A DNA stretch of 55,859 nt, taken from Alphaproteobacteria bacterium. Lineage in GTDB: Bacteria; Pseudomonadota; Alphaproteobacteria; Micavibrionales; Micavibrionaceae. Of this stretch, positions 42,247 to 51,489 are shown one piece after another. Position numbers and translations under genes: made by a program. Below the pieces are notes generated by a model. That model saw only the letters and a program-made list of their open reading frames with translations. It searched no databases and was not told the DNA's origin. Each line of letters starts with the position of its first letter. The first letter of the stretch is position 1. Location: positions 1 to 55,859 of the forward strand of contig WGMJ01000006.1 of the NCBI GenBank assembly GCA_016125135.1. The letters run 5' to 3'.

Positions 42247-45200
42247 TTAGAATTTGAATGACGCACGTACCAGACCGGCGTGAGCATCATAATCTTCTTT
42301 AGCTTCGAAGTTGTAATCTGCACGCAGATCCCAATTGTCGTTGGAGAAGTATGTTACGCCAGCGCCCACATCGAATGTACCTTGGGCAGGATCAGCACCT
42401 TGCGTATTGAACGCGGCACCACCACCTGTAAAGGTGCTTGATGCTTCAACTTCATCACCGATCAGGTCATAACGGTAACCGAAGTGCAGTTTTGGCTGCA
42501 GCATAGAACCGTCATTGTTTGCAACATCCCATGTCAGGTCAGCAGCAACACCCAGTTCGAAGATGTTTACATCATCAACATCAACGTTTGTCAGGCTCAG
42601 ACCACCAGCGCCAGTCTCACTGTATGAGTCTGTGCTTACGTGTACGTAGTTCGCGAGAACTTGTGGTGTGAACTTGAAGCCATAGCCTGTTTCGTAGTCA
42701 CGGCCTGTCGATACGCGCGCCATGAACTGGTCGCTGTCGTAGTCGGCAGAAGCTGTCTGGCCTGTACCACCAACATTGAAGCGATCTTGCTCGATGTTGT
42801 TGCGTGCATAACCAACCATACCGTTTACGAATGTTGCAGGGGCAACATCAAATTCGCCGTAAAGGCTGACTTGGTAGCTATCGATATCTGTTTCAGAACC
42901 GAAACCGGCATCGCCATCAGCTTCTGTGTTTGCGTAGCTCAAAGCCACACCCACAGTTGCGTTGTCGAGCATGTTGTCGGAGTCGATACCGATTGCGCCA
43001 CCGAATGTGTCAGCATCATAACCGTCGATGCCATCACGATCATCTTGTGTCGCTGTACGACCGAAGCCCTGGATCCAGAGTTTACCGTTACCGCCCATAT
43101 CACCAGCAGCAACACCTGAAGTACCATCGCCGCGGAGTGAAGCAAGGCGTGTATCAACCAAGCCAGATACTTGTGAACCAACATCAACCACTGTCGCGAT
43201 TGAAGACCCGTCAATAACCGGAACAACCGATTCAACAACATTGCTCAGCTCTTCATCAGAAGATGCGCCTTGCATGTTACCGTAAGCGGCAGTGATATCA
43301 GCATCAGCTGTACCAGCGAGGATTGTTGCGTTCAGACCATCAAAGGTGTTCCCAACACCACCGAGGTATGATTTAGAACCAGCGCCAGCCACTACATCAG
43401 AAAGGCTGTTCACTGTTGCTGTCAGAACCAAGTCACCGTCAGCCACCGCATCAGCTTCGAAGCTGAGGAGTGAGTTTGGCGAAAGACCGTTCAGCGTGAA
43501 AAGCGCGCCTTCAACGTCAGCGTCACCTGTTGTCAGGATCTGGAATGTATCACCGTCACCGATGGCAGCATCAGATGCAACGCTAATGTTCAGCACTTTG
43601 TTTGTCAGCGTGCGTGCACCTGTGTAGGCCAGTGTACCAAAGTTACCAGCTGTATCGTTGTGAAGAACAAACGTTACAGCAGCTTCTTGCGTGTAATCAC
43701 CAGCGCCCAGATCGATATCGCTGTTGATTGTTACGTTTGAGTCAGCTGCAAACGTTGCGTTTGTGTCTGTTGAAGTCCAGTCACCATTGAAACGCACTGT
43801 ACCTTTTGTGATCGTCAGAACGTTGGCACCACCTGCAACTGCGAATGTATCTTCGAAATTGAATGTGTCTGTCGCGTTTGCCAGGTTTACCGTTACCGTA
43901 TCAGCACCAGCGCCACCGGTGTAAGCGCCTGTGAATGTACCGCCTGTTACAGCAAAGTTGTTTGTACCGGCACCCAGGTTGATATCACCTGTCAATTTAC
44001 CATTAACAAGGTTGATGTCCTGGTTCTCGCCAGCATCAACTTCAACAACGTTGAAATCGTATGTTTTGCCAGAGCCGTTCAGTGTAAGTGTTTTACCACC
44101 ATCAACAGAGATCTGTGTGAAACCAGATACAGCGCCTTTAATTGTAAGGGCACCTTTGTTGATAAGTGTGTTTGCGCCATCACCGCCAACGATATTACCG
44201 TTAACTGTAACTGTACCGCCAACATCAACTGTATCAGCACCAAGACCGAGGCTGAGGTTCGAGTTCAATGTACCACCATTCAGGTTGATATCATCAACAT
44301 CATCACCACCAGTGATCGTGTTGCCTGAAGCGCCCAATGTACCGGCTGTCAACGTTACAACGTTGGCACCGTTACCCAGGTTCATGTTACCCGTGAAAGT
44401 ACCATCAGTTAATGTGAATGTGTTTGCGTTTGCATCACCAGTCACAGTACCTGTGAATGTACCAGCGCCGTTGTTGAAAACAATCGCTGAACCGTTACCA
44501 AGGCTGATAGCAGGCGTACCTGAAAGCGATGTGCCTGTGAAGGTGGCCGTTTTGCCATCTTCAACTGTTACAGTGTTAACACCAGCAACCGTACCGGCAA
44601 TTGTCGCCGAGTTTGTGAACTCGAGGACGTCAGCGCCACCAGCAAGATCAATATCACCTGTGATTGTTACAGCACCGGTAATGTCGATTTTTTGTGCAGC
44701 CGCATTACCTGTGATGTCTGTTGCCTTAACTGTGTGGCCAACGCTGAATGTTTGCGCACCCGTAAGGCTGATCAATTCCAGAGCGTTTGTACCACCGATT
44801 GCAGCGTCTGTTGCATGTGAACCAGCAAGGATCAAAGTACCCTGACCAGCAACTGCACCATCAATTGTGCCGTGGTCAAAATCGTTCGTGTCAGCAACGT
44901 TCAATACCGCACCATCCCCCAAAAGAAGGTCGGAAACTGTTACAGTGTTTGTGCTATCTGTAACATTAATACGACCACCGTCAGCGACGTCAATAACACC
45001 ATCATCAAGGTCAGTAATTGTTACAGCTGCATCAGTACCATCAAGACTCAAGATACCCGATGTGCCGCTGCCAACAAGAATGTTGTTCGCGATAATGCTA
45101 ACGCCATCAACATTCCATGTTGCGCCATCATCAACTGTTACTGTTTCAAGCGCTTCTGTAACACCGATGTCTGCTGTTTGCGTTACGGTTACAGCGCCTG

Positions 45201-45450
45201 AAGTGATCAAATCACCGTCTGGCGTGTCATCGCCATCACCGTCAATTGTGTGGCCGATTGTAACTGATTTTGTAATTGTTACTGTTTTCGCGCTATCGAG
45301 CGTGATTGCGCCTGTTGTGCTTGATTCAAGATCACAGTCTGCAACGATTGCACCTGTTGTCGCACACTGCGCGTTTGCAGCTGTGCCGTATGCTGTTAGC
45401 GCAAGAAATGCGGAACCAGCGAGAAGAACTTTTTTCGCGTTAAAAGACAT
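42247..45450 (-). CDS. Large autotransporter (type Va secretion)
   Basis: A 1067-residue surface protein. The signal peptide covers about 1-27 (ending ANA). The passenger (about 28-770) is a Gly/Thr/Asp-rich beta-helix type with repeated strands such as NLGNGANVVTLTAG, SLGLGADTVDVGG and NLGAGTNNFAVTGG; it has only about 13 lysines. The C-terminal barrel (about 785-1067) opens with KLWIQGFGRT and ends in ASFKF, with the terminal Phe needed for BAM-dependent insertion. The helix before it (VVDVGSQVSGLVDTRLASLRG) resembles rickettsial Sca/OmpB linkers. AAGGAGA lies 7 nt before the ATG. A hairpin sits near the presumed mRNA start. A methyltransferase gene lies divergent, 277 bp away. Confidence 0.94.
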   Translation of the reverse strand: MSFNAKKVLLAGSAFLALTAYGTAANAQCATTGAIVADCDLESSTTGAITLDSAKTVTITKSVTIGHTIDGDGDDTPDGDLITSGAVTVTQTADIGVTEALETVTVDDGATWNVDGVSIIANNILVGSGTSGILSLDGTDAAVTITDLDDGVIDVADGGRINVTDSTNTVTVSDLLLGDGAVLNVADTNDFDHGTIDGAVAGQGTLILAGSHATDAAIGGTNALELISLTGAQTFSVGHTVKATDITGNAAAQKIDITGAVTITGDIDLAGGADVLEFTNSATIAGTVAGVNTVTVEDGKTATFTGTSLSGTPAISLGNGSAIVFNNGAGTFTGTVTGDANANTFTLTDGTFTGNMNLGNGANVVTLTAGTLGASGNTITGGDDVDDINLNGGTLNSNLSLGLGADTVDVGGTVTVNGNIVGGDGANTLINKGALTIKGAVSGFTQISVDGGKTLTLNGSGKTYDFNVVEVDAGENQDINLVNGKLTGDINLGAGTNNFAVTGGTFTGAYTGGAGADTVTVNLANATDTFNFEDTFAVAGGANVLTITKGTVRFNGDWTSTDTNATFAADSNVTINSDIDLGAGDYTQEAAVTFVLHNDTAGNFGTLAYTGARTLTNKVLNISVASDAAIGDGDTFQILTTGDADVEGALFTLNGLSPNSLLSFEADAVADGDLVLTATVNSLSDVVAGAGSKSYLGGVGNTFDGLNATILAGTADADITAAYGNMQGASSDEELSNVVESVVPVIDGSSIATVVDVGSQVSGLVDTRLASLRGDGTSGVAAGDMGGNGKLWIQGFGRTATQDDRDGIDGYDADTFGGAIGIDSDNMLDNATVGVALSYANTEADGDAGFGSETDIDSYQVSLYGEFDVAPATFVNGMVGYARNNIEQDRFNVGGTGQTASADYDSDQFMARVSTGRDYETGYGFKFTPQVLANYVHVSTDSYSETGAGGLSLTNVDVDDVNIFELGVAADLTWDVANNDGSMLQPKLHFGYRYDLIGDEVEASSTFTGGGAAFNTQGADPAQGTFDVGAGVTYFSNDNWDLRADYNFEAKEDYDAHAGLVRASFKF

Positions 45451-45480
45451 TTATTATCTCCTTAAGAAAATCAAATTATT

Positions 45481-45504
45481 GAATAGGGTCTCGAAGCCCT
45501 ATTC
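45481..45504 (-). promoter_or_regulatory. 5' hairpin in the autotransporter leader
   Basis: GAATAGGG / CCCTATTC form a perfect 8-bp stem with an 8-nt loop, 31 bases upstream of the start codon. With the promoter at 45518-45546 the transcript would begin about six bases before it, so it would be a 5'-terminal hairpin like the one that stabilises ompA mRNA in E. coli. It has no T run, so it is not a terminator. Confidence 0.5.
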
Positions 45505-45517
45505 GAGCCTCTTGGAT

Positions 45518-45546
45518 TTTATATGTTAGATTCAGCTATGTGACTA
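45518..45546 (-). promoter_or_regulatory. Candidate promoter of the autotransporter gene
   Basis: On the minus strand TAGTCA (45546-45541), a 17-nt spacer and TATAAA (45523-45518). Transcription would start near 45511. The -35 box matches four of six positions. A dyad at 45555-45577 lies just upstream. Confidence 0.4.
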
Positions 45547-45554
45547 GTGTGGCA

Positions 45555-45577
45555 GGGAAAAATTTTCCTCTTTTCCC
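45555..45577. repeat. Dyad in the autotransporter/methyltransferase intergenic region
   Basis: GGGAAAA-N9-TTTTCCC, with a nested 13-bp palindrome GGAAAAATTTTCC (45556-45568). It is placed just upstream of the candidate autotransporter promoter and could be an operator for either divergent gene. No regulator is assigned. Confidence 0.4.
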
Positions 45578-45727
45578 AACGATGTGATAAAAATGCAACA
45601 ATTAATATTTTATGTCATCATTAAATTGTGGTTATGTATTTTACCGTCTGTGGCTTGTATTTTTGTTATTTTCCCTGTGTTATAGCCGATATTAGCAACA
45701 CATATATATTTAGCCAAGGATCAAGAC

Positions 45728-47317
45728 ATGGCCCAAGCCGCACAAAAGGATATTATGGATAAAGAAACCAAAGCCGCTTACGACAGCGTGCCCTACGAAA
45801 GCTATGCCTACCCTATGACTTTTCCACGCCATACAGGGATGGTTGCCTCACTTTTCGGCATTCCGGTTACGCCACCTGAAAAAGCGCGCATTCTTGAGAT
45901 CGGCTCGGCAGCGGGGGGCAATGTGTTTCCGATTGCCCTGCAATACCCATCAGCAGATATCACCGCAATTGACCTTTCAGCCGTCCAGATTGCGCAGGCG
46001 CAAAAACAACAAGAGGCCATGGGTGTAAAAAACATCAGATTCATCGCGATGGATGTTTGCAATATCGATAAAAGCTTTGGGCAGTTTGACTATATTATAT
46101 GTCATGGCGTTTTCTCGTGGGTGCCCGATCAGGTCCGCGACCGAATACTTGAAATCTGCCGTGATCGTTTAACTGATAACGGCGTTGCCTTTATTAGCTA
46201 CAACACATTGCCCGGCTGGCAGTTTGTCCAATCCCTCCGCGACATGATGCGCTACCATATTGAGCGCTTCGCAACGCCGCGCGAGAAAGTGACACAGGCT
46301 CGTGCCCTTCTTGAGTTCCTGCGCGACAGCGCGCCTTCAAACCGCGAATGGTATAAAAATATTATTCAGGAAGAGTTGAATATTGTTTCCAAAGCCAATG
46401 ACAGCTACTTCTTCCATGACCATTTGGAAGGTAACAACACGCAGTATTACTTGCACCAATTTGTCGAAATGGCCCGCAAGCATAATCTACAGTATCTGGG
46501 GGACACCAATCTGCCGTCCATGTTTGTCGAGAATATGCCCAAAGAAGCAGTCGAGAAACTACGCAGCGTGAATGATATTGTCCGCCAAGAGCAATATATG
46601 GACTTCATTATTAACCGGCGCTTCCGCATGAGTCTTGTTGTAAAAGATACCGCAAAAATTGTGCGTCAAATTCCGCAAGACAAAATCTTTGACTTCTACC
46701 TGAGCACAGCAATGAAACCCAAGGATGCCAAAGCGAATCTAGAAAATGACTTTGCTTTCGAAAAACTTGATGGCGGTGGTTTATTTACAACACACAATCT
46801 GCAATCGGCCGCACTGTTTACAACTTTGTATGAACACGGTGCACGCCCCGTACATGCAGATGCGCTGATCAAAGAAGTGGCTAAAAAGCTGGCCATGACA
46901 GATGATACGCCTTTACGCAAAATTCTATCGGATTATGCGATCAAGTTAGCGTTACATGGCTATATCAATCTTTCAACCGACACCATTAGCTTTACAAAAG
47001 AAATATCCGCTAAACCCGAGATTTACCCACTGGCGCGTTATCAGGCGCAACAACCGAGCGTTAAGATTGTCACAAGTCTGAATGGCAGCGCATTGCCAGT
47101 AGACGCAATTGGTGGACGCGTGATTGCATGCGCCGACGGCAAGAACACACTTGATGACATTGTCAGAATTATTACACAGGACATCAAGACAGGTAAATTG
47201 CAGATACAGCAAAATGGCAAGCCTATTTTAAACGATGCCGAAATAAAACAGGCACTCGAAACCGTTATAAGGAACGTACTTGGCAAGTGTGCAGATAACG
47301 CACTTCTTGTGGCCTGA
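45728..47317 (+). CDS. Methyltransferase with MethyTransf_Reg domain (rickettsial PKMT-like)
   Basis: A 529-residue protein. The N-terminal class I methyltransferase domain has ILEIGSAAGGNVFP (55-68), ITAIDLSAVQI and DYIICHGVFSWVPDQVRD. It is followed by the regulatory domain (about 180-330) typical of PF10119, with SYNTLPGWQFVQSLRDMM, and a C-terminal helical part. This layout matches rickettsial PKMT1 and PKMT2, which methylate lysines of the autotransporter OmpB. Here the neighbouring divergent gene is an autotransporter, which makes that protein a natural candidate substrate. AAGGA lies 7 nt before the ATG. It precedes rsmB by 10 nt. The substrate is inferred. Confidence 0.88.
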   Translation: MAQAAQKDIMDKETKAAYDSVPYESYAYPMTFPRHTGMVASLFGIPVTPPEKARILEIGSAAGGNVFPIALQYPSADITAIDLSAVQIAQAQKQQEAMGVKNIRFIAMDVCNIDKSFGQFDYIICHGVFSWVPDQVRDRILEICRDRLTDNGVAFISYNTLPGWQFVQSLRDMMRYHIERFATPREKVTQARALLEFLRDSAPSNREWYKNIIQEELNIVSKANDSYFFHDHLEGNNTQYYLHQFVEMARKHNLQYLGDTNLPSMFVENMPKEAVEKLRSVNDIVRQEQYMDFIINRRFRMSLVVKDTAKIVRQIPQDKIFDFYLSTAMKPKDAKANLENDFAFEKLDGGGLFTTHNLQSAALFTTLYEHGARPVHADALIKEVAKKLAMTDDTPLRKILSDYAIKLALHGYINLSTDTISFTKEISAKPEIYPLARYQAQQPSVKIVTSLNGSALPVDAIGGRVIACADGKNTLDDIVRIITQDIKTGKLQIQQNGKPILNDAEIKQALETVIRNVLGKCADNALLVA

Positions 47318-47327
47318 TAAGAAGCAC

Positions 47328-48668
47328 ATGGCGCAAGCACCCGAACTTTTCTCGGAAGAAACATTCAAAGCCGTTGAGAGCGCCTTGTGGCCACGCCGCG
47401 TGGCGCTTTCCTTGCTTATAAATGTTCTTGATAAAAATCATACGCTTGACGATACACTGGAAAGCAGCGCTGATTTTTCTAGACTACAGCAGCGCGATCG
47501 CGCGTTCGTGCGCATGTTGGTTACAACAACATTGCGCCGCCTCGGACAAATTGATGATTTGATTGCACACGCGCTTGCAAAGCCTGACGAAGAAATCAAA
47601 CCGCAGGCCCTACTACATATTTTGCGCCTTGGCGTCACGCAGCTTGTTTTTATGAATACGGCAGACTTCGCCGCCGTTGATACATCTGTCGAGCTAGCAA
47701 ATGCCAGTGGCCTTTCACGCCAGAAAGGTTTTGTGAACGGTGTTCTACGCACAATTGGACGCGAGGGAAAAAGCTGGACGAGCGCACAGGATATCCCGCG
47801 CCTGATTACACCTGACTGGCTCCTACGAAGCTGGATCATGGATTACGGCCTACCGCAATCACTCGCCATTGCAAATGCGCATCTACAAGAAGCCGCGCTT
47901 GATATTACGCCATCCAATCCTGCAGAAGCTGCTTCGCTGGCGGAAATTCTACAGGGGCTTGTTTTACCATCGGGCAACATACGTGTTCTGGAACCCGAAG
48001 GCCGTGTTGAAACGCTCCCCGGTTTCAAGGAAGGTGCATGGTGGGTACAAGATGCTGCGAGCGCTTTGCCTGCAAAATTATTCGGCACTATAAGCGGTGA
48101 ACATGTTATTGACCTCTGCGCAGCACCCGGCGGTAAAACCGCACAGCTTGTTGCCATGGGCGCAAACGTAACCGCTATTGACCGTTCGACAAGCCGCCTG
48201 AAACGTCTACATGAAAATATAAAGCGCCTGAATTTTACTTCGCGCGTTGATGTTGTTTGCGTTGATGCCGCCTCATGGCGACCGAAAACACTCGTGCGGC
48301 ATGTACTCGTCGATGCACCCTGTTCTGCAACAGGAACGTTGCGGCGCCACCCTGACCTTGCATGGCTGAAAGGTGAGCGTGATGTTGAGAACCTTATCCA
48401 AGTCCAGCGTAAGCTGATTGATAACGCCCTCAGCATGTTAGAACGCGGCGGTACACTGATTTACTGCACCTGCTCGTTACAAAAATCCGAGGGTGAAGCC
48501 CATTTCCAGAATTTGAATGGCGCCTATATTAAACCAATAGAACGCAGTGAGGTGCCGGGGCTGGAGCAAGCTGTAACCCCTGAAGGGTTTTTACGCATAA
48601 CACCCGCCATGTGGGCTGATAAAGGCGGCATCGATGGATTTTTTATCGCGCGGCTGGTAAAGGAATAG
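47328..48668 (+). CDS. rsmB: 16S rRNA m5C967 methyltransferase RsmB
   Basis: A 446-residue protein with an N-terminal NusB-like RNA-binding domain (about 20-150, including FVRMLVTTTLRRLGQID and KGFVNGVLRTI) and a C-terminal methyltransferase. SAM binding is by IDLCAAPGGKTAQLVAMGA, and the catalytic cysteines lie in DAPCSATGTLRRHPD and YCTCSLQKSEGE. The start is the ATG at 47328, just past the methyltransferase stop, although the frame is open back to 47280. rpe follows one base after the stop. It is the standard RsmB; the paralogue at 34684 is more divergent. Confidence 0.95.
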   Translation: MAQAPELFSEETFKAVESALWPRRVALSLLINVLDKNHTLDDTLESSADFSRLQQRDRAFVRMLVTTTLRRLGQIDDLIAHALAKPDEEIKPQALLHILRLGVTQLVFMNTADFAAVDTSVELANASGLSRQKGFVNGVLRTIGREGKSWTSAQDIPRLITPDWLLRSWIMDYGLPQSLAIANAHLQEAALDITPSNPAEAASLAEILQGLVLPSGNIRVLEPEGRVETLPGFKEGAWWVQDAASALPAKLFGTISGEHVIDLCAAPGGKTAQLVAMGANVTAIDRSTSRLKRLHENIKRLNFTSRVDVVCVDAASWRPKTLVRHVLVDAPCSATGTLRRHPDLAWLKGERDVENLIQVQRKLIDNALSMLERGGTLIYCTCSLQKSEGEAHFQNLNGAYIKPIERSEVPGLEQAVTPEGFLRITPAMWADKGGIDGFFIARLVKE

Positions 48669-48669
48669 C

Positions 48670-49317
48670 ATGATCCAGATTTCCCCCTCTATTCTGAACG
48701 CCGACTACGCCAACCTTGGTGCAGAAATTGGCAAGCTGGACAAAGCTGGTGCCGATTATATCCATTTTGATGTGATGGACGGTCACTTTGTGCCGAACAT
48801 TACCTTTGGTGCCCCGATTGTAAAAGCACTGCGCCCGCACACGAGTAAAACTTTCGATGTTCATCTGATGATTGCACCCGCCGAACACTATTTAAAGGAT
48901 TTCGCAGACGCCGGCGCCGATATCATTACAATTCACCCCGAGGGTGTAAAAGATTTGCCCGCCACTTTAAAAGCCATCCGCGATATGGGCAAGAAAGCAG
49001 GCGTTGCACTAAACCCGGAAACGCCGCTAAGTGCAGCATCTCCTTATATTGACCTGATCGACCTGCTGCTCGTTATGACTGTAAGTCCAGGCTTTGGGGG
49101 CCAACGCTATATGTTCGACATGGAACAAAAAATTAATGATGCGCGCGCACTCATTAATGCACAGAATCGTAAGATTGATTTAGAGGTGGATGGCGGCATT
49201 AATAAAGATACCGCCAAACATGCGCGTGAAGCAGGGGCTGATACATTTGTCGCCGGCGTTGCAATTGTGAAGAGTCCTGATTACGCACAAGCAATCAAAG
49301 AAATTCGGGGCGGCTAA
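48670..49317 (+). CDS. rpe: Ribulose-phosphate 3-epimerase
   Basis: A 215-residue TIM-barrel enzyme of the pentose phosphate pathway that interconverts ribulose-5-phosphate and xylulose-5-phosphate. The metal-binding motif is HFDVMDGHFVPN (32-43), with VHLMI, MTVSPGFGGQ and EVDGGIN (the second acid) following. Length is as usual. It sits between rsmB and radA, which is a frequent alphaproteobacterial neighbourhood. The gap to radA is one base, so the genes are cotranscribed. Confidence 0.97.
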   Translation: MIQISPSILNADYANLGAEIGKLDKAGADYIHFDVMDGHFVPNITFGAPIVKALRPHTSKTFDVHLMIAPAEHYLKDFADAGADIITIHPEGVKDLPATLKAIRDMGKKAGVALNPETPLSAASPYIDLIDLLLVMTVSPGFGGQRYMFDMEQKINDARALINAQNRKIDLEVDGGINKDTAKHAREAGADTFVAGVAIVKSPDYAQAIKEIRGG

Positions 49318-49318
49318 A

Positions 49319-50725
49319 ATGGCAAAAAGCAAAACCAGTTTTGTTTGTCAGGCTTGTGGTAGCGTTTCATCACGTTGGCAGGGAAAGTGTGAGGCCTGCG
49401 GCGGCTGGAATACAGTTGTTGAAGAACGTACCGAGTCTGCTCTGCCCGCTTCAATGGCCCCGCACAAAAAAGGCCAAGCCATCGATTTCCAGACGCTCGA
49501 GAATGCAGAAGATGCGCGCACTATGCCGCGTATGGTTTCAGGTATCGCAGAATTTGACCGTGCGTGCGGCGGCGGACTTGTGCCAGGTTCGGCGCTGCTT
49601 CTGGGCGGCGACCCGGGGATCGGGAAATCAACACTGCTTTTACAAACTGTTTGTGCGCTTGCAAATAAAGGCAAACACTGTGTTTATATTTCGGGTGAAG
49701 AATCCGCAGCACAGGTACGCTTGCGGGCCGAACGCCTTGGCCTTGCAAAAGCACCTGTAAGCCTCGCAAATGCCAATCAGGTGCGCGATATTCTTGCCAC
49801 ACTTGATGATGCGGCAAAAGATTATGATGTTGTGATTATCGACTCCATCCAAACAATGTATCTCGATACGGTTGATAGCGCCCCGGGCACTGTGACACAG
49901 GTACGCATTGCCGCGCATGAAATTATCCGCGTGGCGAAGAAGCGCAATATCTGCGTGATCTTTGTTGGCCACGTCACCAAAGACGGACAAATTGCCGGCC
50001 CGCGCGTTGTCGAGCACATGGTGGATGCCGTTTTATATTTTGAGGGCGAGCGCGGCCATGCATTCCGTATTTTACGTGCGGTCAAAAACCGCTTTGGCCC
50101 AGCAAACGAGATTGGTGTATTCGATATGCAAGGTGCTGGCCTTGTTGAAGTGCCAAACCCCTCTGCGCTTTTCCTGCCGCAGCGTGAGGAAGCGATTACA
50201 GGTAGCGCTATTGTAGCAGCGCTTGAGGGCACGCGCCCGCTGCTTGCCGAAGTACAAGGGCTGATTGTGTCATCACAACTTGCAACACCACGCCGCGCTG
50301 TTGTTGGGTGGGATAATGCACGACTCTCGATGATTCTGGCTGTACTGGAAGCACGCTGTGGTATGTCGTTTTCGAACACTGAAGTTTATCTGAACATGGC
50401 GGGCGGGCTTGATGTCAGCGAGCCAGCCGCTGACCTCGCTGTTGCCGCAGCACTTGTGAGCGCACATACAGGCATTCCAGCACCGCATGATTGCGTGTTC
50501 TTTGGCGAGATCGGACTGAGTGGTGAAATACGCCCTGTACCACAAGCGGAATTGCGCCTGAATGAAGCAAAAAAACTTGGCTTCAAGCGCGCCATTGCTG
50601 CAAAAGGCGCACTGAAGAAGAATGATACGCTCCCCATTACAGAAATTGCACATATCAATGACCTGTTAGCGCTTTTCCCAGCGCAGAAAAAAGGCAATTT
50701 TGCAAAACGTGCGAATGACGTATAG
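49319..50725 (+). CDS. radA: DNA repair protein RadA (Sms)
   Basis: A 468-residue hexameric ATPase that drives branch migration of recombination intermediates. The N-terminal zinc finger holds C10, C13, C24 and C27. Walker A is GDPGIGKST (97-105). The RadA-specific KNRFG lies at 256-260. A Lon-like C-terminal domain (about 290-455) contains AVVGWDNARLSMILAVLEARCG. It is followed by the CvpA-family gene, 27 bp away, as in many relatives. Confidence 0.97.
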   Translation: MAKSKTSFVCQACGSVSSRWQGKCEACGGWNTVVEERTESALPASMAPHKKGQAIDFQTLENAEDARTMPRMVSGIAEFDRACGGGLVPGSALLLGGDPGIGKSTLLLQTVCALANKGKHCVYISGEESAAQVRLRAERLGLAKAPVSLANANQVRDILATLDDAAKDYDVVIIDSIQTMYLDTVDSAPGTVTQVRIAAHEIIRVAKKRNICVIFVGHVTKDGQIAGPRVVEHMVDAVLYFEGERGHAFRILRAVKNRFGPANEIGVFDMQGAGLVEVPNPSALFLPQREEAITGSAIVAALEGTRPLLAEVQGLIVSSQLATPRRAVVGWDNARLSMILAVLEARCGMSFSNTEVYLNMAGGLDVSEPAADLAVAAALVSAHTGIPAPHDCVFFGEIGLSGEIRPVPQAELRLNEAKKLGFKRAIAAKGALKKNDTLPITEIAHINDLLALFPAQKKGNFAKRANDV

Positions 50726-50752
50726 AATACTCACAAATTCTATGTGGCTCCC

Positions 50753-51481
50753 ATGACTGCTTCTCTTATTTTTGATCTTGTTGTTGTCTGTCTGATTTTT
50801 ATTTCAGCCAGTTTTGCGTTTTTCCGCGGACTGATCCATGAAATGCTCTCGCTTTTCGGTATGGCGGGCGGTGCGCTGGCTGCTGTTTTTCTTGGACCGC
50901 TCCTTTTACCAATTATACAAAGCTGGCTGAATGTTAAAGAAGACGACACAGCCTCGGGCGCACTCTTTGGCGTGATCCCTTACGAATATGTTGCTTATGC
51001 TATTGCTTACGGCGGGGTCTTTATTGCCTTTGTTATTCTTCTTAATATTGCGAGCTTCTTTTTATCAAACCTTGTGAAATCAATGGGGCTGGGGCCGGTT
51101 GACCGCACACTCGGTGTATTCTTTGGTGTTGCGCGTGGCGTTCTTTTGCTTGGCGTTTTGTTCCTGCCTTTCCATGTGATCATGAACGGTGAAACCAAAA
51201 CAGAGCTTTTTGGCGCTTCAAAAACCTACCATTATGTTTCAGCAACAGCAGACTGGCTGGGCGGCTTCCTGCCCGGTAATTTGAAGCCGGAGAAAGCCAA
51301 AGAAACGCTCGATAATGCAAACGAAACACGCAAGAAATTACAGGAAATGAAAGTGCTGCATGATGAAATGGTGCGGAAAGACGGGGGCACCCCTGAAAAA
51401 GACGAAAAGCCAAGCTATAACCAGCAAACCAAAGAGCGTATGGATAGTTTGATTGAAAAAACGCTCAGTGAAACGCCTTAA
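50753..51481 (+). CDS. cvpA: CvpA family membrane protein
   Basis: A 242-residue inner-membrane protein with about four membrane segments in the first 165 residues (FDLVVVCLIFISASFAFFRG and later LGVFFGVARGVLLLGVLFL) and a hydrophilic, charged tail. The family is linked to colicin V production and envelope stress in E. coli, with unclear mechanism. I use the ATG at 50753; a GTG three codons earlier is possible. The gene usually follows radA and often precedes purF, which is missing here. It converges on der with 8 bp between stops. Confidence 0.92.
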   Translation: MTASLIFDLVVVCLIFISASFAFFRGLIHEMLSLFGMAGGALAAVFLGPLLLPIIQSWLNVKEDDTASGALFGVIPYEYVAYAIAYGGVFIAFVILLNIASFFLSNLVKSMGLGPVDRTLGVFFGVARGVLLLGVLFLPFHVIMNGETKTELFGASKTYHYVSATADWLGGFLPGNLKPEKAKETLDNANETRKKLQEMKVLHDEMVRKDGGTPEKDEKPSYNQQTKERMDSLIEKTLSETP

Positions 51482-51489
51482 TTAATCCG

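Noticed and set aside
43931-45529. Long open frames (304 and 220 codons) on the plus strand within the autotransporter
   Set aside because: They mirror the Gly/Thr/Val/Asp-rich codon pattern of the autotransporter, have low complexity and lack ribosome binding sites; the sense frame has signal peptide, barrel and terminal Phe.
50753-51481. cvpA-purF operon
   Set aside because: purF does not follow; the next gene is der on the other strand.
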